Shown here: piece after piece, positions 33,201 to 37,554 of the stretch
Position numbering within the stretch: the stretch's first letter is position 1
Layout: each line of letters opens with the position of its first letter
Assembly (NCBI GenBank): GCA_031270825.1
Contig: JAISXH010000061.1
Span: 1 to 37,554 of the forward strand
Length of the DNA: 37,554 nucleotides
From: Bifidobacteriaceae bacterium
Lineage (GTDB): Bacteria > Actinomycetota > Actinomycetes > Actinomycetales > WQXJ01
Direction: 5' to 3'
Notes under the pieces: generated by a model
What the model saw: the letters and a program-made list of their open reading frames with translations, nothing else
Database searches by the model: none
What the model was told of the DNA's origin: nothing
Program-made: the position numbers and the translations under genes

Positions 33201-33888
33201 AGAGCCGGGCGCCCGCGTCGCGGACGGCGATCTGGATGGTCTGGGCGCGTCGGGCGACATCGGCCTGGCGCGCCAGCGGGCCGAGTTGACGTCTGATCTC
33301 AGCGGTCAGGTCCTGCAGGCGGGTCAGGTTGGCCTGCATATTGTCGAGTTTGCGCAGCGCCCGTTCCTTGCGCTTGCGGTGCTTGGCCACCCCGGCGGCT
33401 TCCTCGATGAATCCGCGCCGTTCTTCGGGGCTGGCCGTGAGCACGTCGTCGAGGTGGCCCTGGCCCACAATCACATGCATTTCACGGCCCAAACCCGTGT
33501 CTGACAGCAACTCTTGGATGTCGAGCAGCCGGCAGGAGGCGCCGTTGATGGCATACTCCGAGCCGCCATTGCGGAACAGCGTCCGCGAAATAGTCACCTC
33601 GGCGTAGTCGATCGGCAAGGCGCCGTCGGTGTTGTCTATGGTCAGACGGACCTCGGCCCGGCCCAAGGCCGGCCGTGTGCGCGTGCCCGCGAAGATGACG
33701 TCCTCCATCTTGCCGCCGCGCAGCGACTTGGCGCCCTGTTCGCCCATGACCCAGGCCAGGGCGTCGACCACATTCGACTTCCCCGACCCGTTCGGACCGA
33801 CCACGCAGGTGATCCCCGGCTCGAAGGATAGGCGCGTGGTGGAGGCGAAGGACTTGAAGCCCCGCAGGGTCAACGTCTTCAGGTACAC
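30217..33888 (-). CDS. smc: Chromosome segregation protein SMC
   Basis: The 1223-residue condensin ATPase has the N-terminal head YLKTLTLRGFKSFAS with Walker A GPNGSGKS at residues 31-38 and DALAWVMGEQGAKSLRGGKM. Two long coiled-coil arms rich in Ala/Glu/Gln/Arg flank a hinge (about 520-690). The C-terminal head has the signature LSLLSGGERSLVAVAF and Walker B FYVMDEVEAALDETNLGRL. It organises chromosomes with ScpAB, which are not in the window. I chose GTG 33888 because SMC proteins start at this point; the frame extends to 33981 with unrelated sequence. The usual actinobacterial partners rnc and mutM are absent here; a flavoprotein gene lies divergently. Confidence 0.96.
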   Translation of the reverse strand: MYLKTLTLRGFKSFASTTRLSFEPGITCVVGPNGSGKSNVVDALAWVMGEQGAKSLRGGKMEDVIFAGTRTRPALGRAEVRLTIDNTDGALPIDYAEVTISRTLFRNGGSEYAINGASCRLLDIQELLSDTGLGREMHVIVGQGHLDDVLTASPEERRGFIEEAAGVAKHRKRKERALRKLDNMQANLTRLQDLTAEIRRQLGPLARQADVARRAQTIQIAVRDAGARLLADDAAQLEASLQAEAADETALNEHRQHLQSTLAESRTRLMELEQAAASAVPELSQASELHFRLAALAEKVRGARNLAAERARLLGQGEFHLPSGGATGAGSTQGLEALAAKLEAEQRELESQLSDAEQAVDTARHLSQMADQAFREEDERYATALRAVADRRESLATLAGKVATARSRVEGRMTEIAHLADQLEAAEAARAAAEQEFTVLEQQIAGVEDGETALNRNHERATAELDLAKAELSELRERQSAARAELAGASAARDALTLAMTAKDASAALAERVRTLGPLAGLLQVDQGWEAAVAAALGPAAEALAVAALGDAVDSLRLARAEDLGFTALVIGTTDPGAGPVGPADQAAGDAAVLGGLTEQPGLGQPADPPPAGRWALAAVETSSPAIGGALAVLLGSTVLTENLAQARQVVAADPTLRAVTKDGDLLSASFAAGGSTQGQSPIELAAAQGAAEATMVGAQATLETTAFEKKAASARLAEAEQAVAATMEALTQSDAKHSAVADRLGHLAATAGSQRDLADKVRGRLDEANAALDQDQSALEALNADLQAATAGNNAGDNAGGEETAGSPGHGIGPPLAEPDPAQRDRLSAEALTGRQALTEATLDARALGQRLEALETRIEATKRAAETERQAELKARERAQRRAAQAQVALAVERVAGRLETAVGHAGQGARDQRDRLEQQRVERETELAALRAGIDQLRAELTEITSEVHRDEMVRAAGAAKLEAVAANALAEFGLTLDDLRQEYGPDQPIPEPSEPEAEPRAYVRAEQEKRLRRAQRELAALGRVNPLALEEFAALEERHDFLSRGLDDIKRSRADLAKVVREIDARVEQVFAAAFQDTQEAFTTVFARLFPGGEGRLIATEPTDWLATGVDIEARPAGKAVKRLSLLSGGERSLVAVAFTLAIFMARPSPFYVMDEVEAALDETNLGRLLTIVAELRADSQVLMVTHQKRSMEIADALYGVTMRDDGVSTVISQRLRDP

Positions 33889-34040
33889 GGCTTCATAGCC
33901 TATCGGCGCCGCTCGGAATCGCCCGGACGGCCCCGGCGCGGGCCGGCGCCGGGTGATAGCGTTGGCGGCCGCATCGGCCAACCTGCCGGCAGGCAGTGCC
34001 GGGGCGTTGGTTCTTGCCGCGGCAGGGAAGGAAAGAGTTT

Positions 34041-35096
34041 TTGGGCAACGACAGTTTCATGGGGCGCCCGGCGCCGGTGATCGGAGCGCCGATGGCGGGA
34101 GGGCCTTCGACACCAGAATTGACGGCGGCGGTCACCAATGCCGGTGGCCTGGGGTTCCTGGCCGCCGGCTATCTCACCGCGCAGGCGCTGATGGAGAGCA
34201 TGCGGCGCACTCGGGAGCTGACGCAGGGGCCGTTCGGGGTGAACCTGTTCGTGCCGGAGGGCCCGGAGCACTTGGCCGGCGGCGCCCGCTCACTCGAAGA
34301 TTCCGATTTGGGCCGCTGGTTCGAGTATCGGGAGTTCTTGAGCCCGTTCGCCCAAGGTTTGGGTGTCGCGCTGCCCGGCGAACCAGAATGGTCCGACGAT
34401 GATTACGGGGCCAAAATCGAGCTGTTAGCAGCCGACCCGCCGGCGGTGGTGTCCTTCACTTTCGGTCCGCCCGCGCCGGCCGTGGTCGAACGTTTTCAGG
34501 GTTTGGGCACGTTGGTGGTGGCCAACGTGGCCAGCGCCGACGATGCCGCCCAGGCCGTCGCGCTGGGTGTGGACGCGCTCTGCGTCCAAGGACCGGAGGC
34601 CGGTGGACACCGGGCGACCTATGGCGCCGCCGCCGAGCCGCCGGACATGCCGCTGGTCGAGCTGATCGAAGCCACCGCCGAGGCGGCCGGACCGCCGGTG
34701 ATCGCGGCCGGCGGCATCGCCACCGCCGAACTGGCCGCCGTTTGTCTGGGCGCTGGTGCGGTCGCGGTCCAAGTCGGGACGGCCTTCTTGGGCGCGCTTG
34801 AGGCTGGCACCAGGACCGCCCACCTGGCCGCCATTGTCTCCGGGGCTTATGTCCAGACCGAGGTGACACGGGCCTTTTCCGGCCGGCCGGCCCGCGCTCT
34901 GGCGACAGAGTTCACAGCGGCGGCTCGGCAGCTATCGCCCGCCCTGTATCCCGAACTGCATTTCTTGACCGCGCCGCTGCGTTCAGCGGCGGCGGCCCTC
35001 AACCCCTCCCTGCTGCATTTATGGGCCGGGACCGGGTTCCAGGCGGTCAGGCGGGCGCCGGCGGCCCAAATTGTAGAAGCGCTGACGCCGCGCTGA
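34041..35096 (+). CDS. Nitronate monooxygenase (2-nitropropane dioxygenase) family FMN protein
   Basis: The 351-residue TIM-barrel flavoprotein shows IGAPMAGGPSTPELTAAVTNAGGLGFLAAGY, GVNLFVP, VVSFTFGPP, CVQGPEAGGHRATYG, VIAAGGIATAELAAVCLGAGAVAVQVGTAFL and a C-terminal dioxygenase tail. Family members oxidise toxic alkyl nitronates such as propionate 3-nitronate; other members are enoyl reductases, so the substrate is open. TTG 34041 is chosen because GGAAAG lies about 6 bases upstream; ATG 34059, six codons on, is the alternative. It is divergent from smc and 0.6 kb from ftsY. Confidence 0.85.
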   Translation: MGNDSFMGRPAPVIGAPMAGGPSTPELTAAVTNAGGLGFLAAGYLTAQALMESMRRTRELTQGPFGVNLFVPEGPEHLAGGARSLEDSDLGRWFEYREFLSPFAQGLGVALPGEPEWSDDDYGAKIELLAADPPAVVSFTFGPPAPAVVERFQGLGTLVVANVASADDAAQAVALGVDALCVQGPEAGGHRATYGAAAEPPDMPLVELIEATAEAAGPPVIAAGGIATAELAAVCLGAGAVAVQVGTAFLGALEAGTRTAHLAAIVSGAYVQTEVTRAFSGRPARALATEFTAAARQLSPALYPELHFLTAPLRSAAAALNPSLLHLWAGTGFQAVRRAPAAQIVEALTPR

Positions 35097-35424
35097 CTGG
35101 GCCGACTGGGCGGACCTGGCCGCGAACTCCGCCTCGGCCGCCTGACCATGGGCTGCTGAGACGGCGCTGACCAGGGCCGCGAACTCTTCGCTGGCGTCCA
35201 GTGCCAGTATTGGCGACGCCTCCGGGGCCTCGCCAGCCGGCGCTGAAGATTCACCGGTCGTTGGCGGCGCAGTTGAAGTTGCGACAGTGCCCGGGCCGCC
35301 GCTTTGGGGGTCCGCTTTGGCAGCCGGCGATCGCTGCGCCAATTGCCATTACAGCGCAACAGATGAGTCGGACTCGCCCGGCCGCCGCCGCCGGCCGCAC
35401 CGCCCTCACCGGCCCCACAGGCTT
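35019..35424 (-). pseudogene. Probable lipoprotein gene split by a frameshift
   Basis: On the minus strand one frame encodes a lipoprotein signal: basic residues, then LICCAVMAIGAAIAGC with a lipobox-like AIAGC, near 35310-35365. This frame closes soon after. The neighbouring frame, open from there to a stop at 35019, reads like the expected exported linker and domain: a Ser/Thr/Pro-rich stretch, then ILALDASEEFAALVSAVSAAHGQAAEAEFAARSAQS. The two would join by one indel near a run of C/G at 35305-35320. It ends inside the 3' end of the convergent flavoprotein gene. It may be a real frameshift, a sequencing error or two chance frames. Confidence 0.35.
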
Positions 35425-35493
35425 CCGCATACGTTGCCCGTCAACTCGCGGTTCGTCGCCCCAGCTCATCGCCCTCACCGGCCCCACAGGCTT
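35401..35493. repeat. 24-bp direct repeat, two copies, in the gap before ftsY
   Basis: Identical 24-bp copies lie at 35401-35424 and 35470-35493, both containing CTCACCGGCCCCACAGGC; their starts are 69 bp apart. The region from 35097 to 35698 contains this repeat and the possible broken lipoprotein gene; I support no other gene. Confidence 0.8.
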
Positions 35494-35698
35494 TCGCGCA
35501 ACCGGGCGTGTCCTAGCAAACGCCGTCTGGGTAGCAGTAGGCGGAGATCGTTCGAGACTTGTTCCAGGTGCTGGCCATGTGTGTCTCGCCTTTCTGGCCG
35601 TTTCGATCTGCGATGGCGAAGGCTCTCGGGGGTGGACTAGCTGGACTGGCCTCACTATAGCGTTGACGTTCCCAGCTAATCCGCCGGCGTGGGGGAAG

Positions 35699-36937
35699 AT
35701 GGTGGCTATGGGTCTTGATGATGTTCTGTTGATCGTTCTGGCTGCTGTCATTGTGGTGGCCGCCATAGGGCTGACTCTGTACGGGTTGAAGCGCGGGCGG
35801 CGTCCCAGCCGCGACGACGAGCCAGCCAGGATCGAAACCAGCGCGGCCGGGACAGGCGAACGGCCGGCAGAAGGGCCGGCCGAAGCAGCCCCGGAAGGTG
35901 CCGAGGAGGCGCCCGTTCCTGGCTCTGGCCAGGGCGAATCTGCTCCCGAAGGCGCACTTGACGTCACCGCCGGACCGGCCCAGGCCACCGCCGAATTCGA
36001 AGTCCCGGAAGCCCCCGCCTCCCGGCTGCAGCGATTGCGGGCCCGGTTGGCCGGATCGAAGTCAGCGCTGGGCCGGGCCCTGTTGACGGTGCTGAGCCGA
36101 GGCCAGCTGAGCGAATCCGATTGGGATGAATTCGAGGAGACCCTGCTGCTGGCAGATGTCGGCGCGGCCGCCGCCGAGGAAATCCTCGACAACGTCAGGG
36201 CGGCCATGCGAGTCGAAGGCGCCGGGACTGATCCGGTGGCGACTTTGCGCCGGGAACTGCTGGCGGCGGTGACGTCGCCGGCCGCCCGAACCGTCCGGGA
36301 TCAAGGCGCGGATGGGGCGCCGGGCGTGATTCTGGTGGTCGGGGTCAACGGCTCCGGCAAGACCACCACGATTGGGCGCTTGGCCCGCCTCGAGGTGGCT
36401 GAAGGCAACACCGTCATCCTGGGGGCGGCCGACACTTTTCGAGCCGCCGCCGCCGAACAGCTGACAACTTGGGGTGAACGAGTCGGGGTCGAAGTGGTGC
36501 GGGGACCAGAAGGCTCCGACCCGGCCGCAGTCGCTTTCGACGCCGTCGCGGCCGGAATCGATCGGGAAGTCGACACGGTCATCATCGACACCGCTGGGCG
36601 GTTGCACAACAAAGCCAACCTGATGGGGGAATTGGGCAAGATCAAGCGTGTGGCCTCCAAACGGGCCCCCATCACCGAGACCCTCCTGGTGTTAGACGCC
36701 ACCACCGGACAGAATGGCCTCACCCAGGCGCGGGTTTTCACCGAGGCGGTGGACGTGACCGGGATTGTGCTGACCAAACTGGACGGTACCGCCAAAGGCG
36801 GGATCGTGATCGCGGTCCAGCGGGAATTGGGCCTGCCGGTCAAACTGGTGGGCCTGGGCGAAGGCCCAGACGATCTGGCCCCCTTCGACGCCGAGACCTT
36901 CGTGGACGGCCTCCTCGATTCGCCAAACCCCGCCTAA
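35699..36937 (+). CDS. ftsY: Signal recognition particle receptor FtsY
   Basis: The 412-residue SRP receptor begins with a membrane segment (DDVLLIVLAAVIVVAAIGLTL, about residues 7-27), as in many actinobacterial FtsY proteins. An acidic Glu/Pro/Ala linker follows to about residue 110, then the NG domain. GTPase motifs are GVNGSGKTTTIGRLA near 214, AADTFRAAAAEQL, DTAGRLHNKANLM near 297, TKLDGTAKGG and GLGEGPDDLAPFD. It receives ribosome-SRP complexes at the membrane. GGGGGAAG directly precedes the ATG at 35699; the ATG at 35708 is the alternative. Ffh is not in the window. Confidence 0.96.
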   Translation: MVAMGLDDVLLIVLAAVIVVAAIGLTLYGLKRGRRPSRDDEPARIETSAAGTGERPAEGPAEAAPEGAEEAPVPGSGQGESAPEGALDVTAGPAQATAEFEVPEAPASRLQRLRARLAGSKSALGRALLTVLSRGQLSESDWDEFEETLLLADVGAAAAEEILDNVRAAMRVEGAGTDPVATLRRELLAAVTSPAARTVRDQGADGAPGVILVVGVNGSGKTTTIGRLARLEVAEGNTVILGAADTFRAAAAEQLTTWGERVGVEVVRGPEGSDPAAVAFDAVAAGIDREVDTVIIDTAGRLHNKANLMGELGKIKRVASKRAPITETLLVLDATTGQNGLTQARVFTEAVDVTGIVLTKLDGTAKGGIVIAVQRELGLPVKLVGLGEGPDDLAPFDAETFVDGLLDSPNPA

Positions 36938-36944
36938 CCTCGAT

Positions 36945-37074
36945 CCACGTCCACACGCAAGGGGACGGTGATTGTGCTGATTCCGCAGGGGGACGGTGAT
37001 TGCGCTGACTACGCACGGGGACGGTGATTGCGCTGACTACGCACGGTAAGCAAGGGGACGCAGGCCTGCGGTTC
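36945..37074. repeat. Interspersed repeat element, copy B (three 28-bp units)
   Basis: The element shares its left border (CCACGTCCACACGC) and right border (CGCAGGCCTGCGGTTC) with the copy at 23297-23412. Units start at 36959, 36987 and 37015, each with GGGGACGGTGATTG, followed by a partial unit. The second and third are nearly identical, with GACTACGC where the first has GATTCCGC. It starts 8 bases after the ftsY stop. Confidence 0.88.
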
Positions 37075-37080
37075 CAGGTC

Positions 37081-37335
37081 GAGTTCGACGTTCTGCAGCC
37101 TATGGGCCGTCGAGTTCGACCGTTGACAGCCTTTTCTGCGCCGAGTTCGACGGTTTGCATCCCGCCGGATCGGCGCTTGAGCCGCTGACCAGCACAAACG
37201 GAAAATGTCCCGATGTGAAACGTCGAACTCGGGCCGGTTTGGGATGCGAAACGTCGAACTCGGGCCGGTTTGGGATGCGAACCGTCGAACTCGACCTGAT
37301 TGAGGACGCAAACCGTCGAACTCGGCTCCGTCCAC
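37081..37335. repeat. Mirror-symmetric array of seven 31-bp repeats
   Basis: The core GAGTTCGAC occurs at 37081, 37112 and 37143, and its reverse complement GTCGAACTC at 37222, 37253, 37284 and 37315. Spacing is exactly 31 bp in both arms. Copies 1, 2 and 3 of the left arm mirror copies 4, 3 and 2 of the right arm about one axis at 37202. Similarity extends beyond the core (GATGCGAAAC before the right-hand cores, for example). It is not a CRISPR: the units are contiguous and no spacers vary. Confidence 0.9.
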
Positions 37336-37356
37336 CACCGATCCCATGGCGGCGCC

Positions 37357-37542
37357 GTGACCTGGGCCGACCGTGCTCACGCCACGGTCGCGGGCCAGGG
37401 CGGCGTGTACTTGGTCGCGTTGGGCGCGGACCTGGCCGAGGCGACTTGCACCTGCCCCTGGTACGGCCGCCACCACGGCGCCCGCGGCCCCTGCAAACAC
37501 GTCCTGGCGGCCACGCTCGCCCGGCCCGGGGCCGCGGCCTGA
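37357..37542 (+). CDS. Small SWIM zinc-finger protein or fragment
   Basis: The frame encodes about 61 residues with a complete SWIM motif CTCPWYGRHHGARGPCKHVLAA (C-x-C then C-x-H), preceded by a GVYLVALGADLAEATC strand. SWIM domains bind DNA or proteins through zinc. In actinobacterial SWIM proteins this domain is normally attached to longer flanking sequence, which is missing here; the sequence in front is the 31-bp repeat array. No ribosome binding site is visible for GTG 37357, and the frame is open back to 37300. It may be a truncated gene or a stand-alone mini-protein. Confidence 0.5.
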   Translation: MTWADRAHATVAGQGGVYLVALGADLAEATCTCPWYGRHHGARGPCKHVLAATLARPGAAA

Positions 37543-37554
37543 CCCACGCGGGCG

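Noticed and set aside
32171-33504. Plus-strand open frames within smc
   Set aside because: They are antisense shadows of the coiled-coil region; Ala/Gln/Arg-rich repeats in smc leave several antisense frames open.
37081-37335. CRISPR array
   Set aside because: The period is 31 bp with no room for spacers, and the orientation flips in the middle, which no CRISPR does.
1-37554. tRNA, rRNA or riboswitch genes
   Set aside because: No T-loop-like GGTTCGAATCC pattern with matching cloverleaf and no known riboswitch core was found by eye; a covariance-model search would be needed to exclude them fully.

Overview
The window is GC-rich, gene-dense and has actinobacterial features: GTG/TTG starts, apparent leaderless genes, an ndk/folC neighbourhood, smc near ftsY, LacI and GntR/UTRA regulators, and many terminators without a U-tract. 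It looks like a chromosomal segment of a high-GC Actinomycetota (Propionibacteriales, Micrococcales or Actinomycetales). I cannot name a genus from the sequence alone. No tRNA, rRNA, CRISPR array or intact transposase was seen.

Layout. 1-205: start of a secreted protein that runs off the left edge. 988-1623: acetate/succinate-type (SatP) permease. 1763-7177: L-arabinose module with a LacI regulator, araA and araD on the minus strand, and a divergent araB-type FGGY kinase. A perfect GTTAGCGCTAAC palindrome lies between araD and araB, and a degenerate copy lies just before lacI. 7198-7875: orphan Vsr-type mismatch endonuclease with a Gly-Glu-Pro-rich N-terminal extension. 7992-17869: eight tightly packed minus-strand genes. 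In transcription order they encode a GlnT/GMAS-type glutamine synthetase homologue, three split glutamate-synthase domains (GlxB, GlxC, GlxD type), a membrane Fe-S oxidoreductase, EtfB, EtfA and a sarcosine-oxidase-beta-like flavoprotein. A divergent ammonium transporter follows at 18141-19412. 19702-23262: a YqhA-type membrane protein and a calcium-type P-type ATPase. 23573-26302: ROK kinase, NanE-type epimerase and GntR/UTRA regulator, suggesting amino-sugar (ManNAc/sialic acid) use. 26485-30149: folC, an XRE-cupin regulator, remains of a secreted protease, and ndk. 30217-36937: smc, a nitronate-monooxygenase-type flavoprotein, a probable frameshifted lipoprotein and ftsY. 36945-37542: two dense repeat families and a small SWIM zinc-finger ORF.

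The most interesting system is the 8-gene operon. It has the biosynthetic half of the N-methylglutamate (methylamine) pathway: a gamma-glutamylmethylamide synthetase-like enzyme plus a three-subunit N-methylglutamate-synthase-like enzyme. In place of the four-subunit N-methylglutamate dehydrogenase it carries one FAD dehydrogenase with its own ETF and an ETF:quinone-reductase-like Fe-S protein. This may be a respiratory variant of the pathway; the substrate is inferred, not shown.

The second interesting signal is a mirror-symmetric array at 37081-37335. Seven copies of a GTCGAACTC core, three in one orientation and four in the other, sit at an exact 31-bp period around one axis. Two loci carry the same 28-bp repeat element in different copy number (2 and 3). 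Several other tandem repeats (55 bp, 12 bp, 9 bp) show that this genome accumulates short repeats in and near genes.
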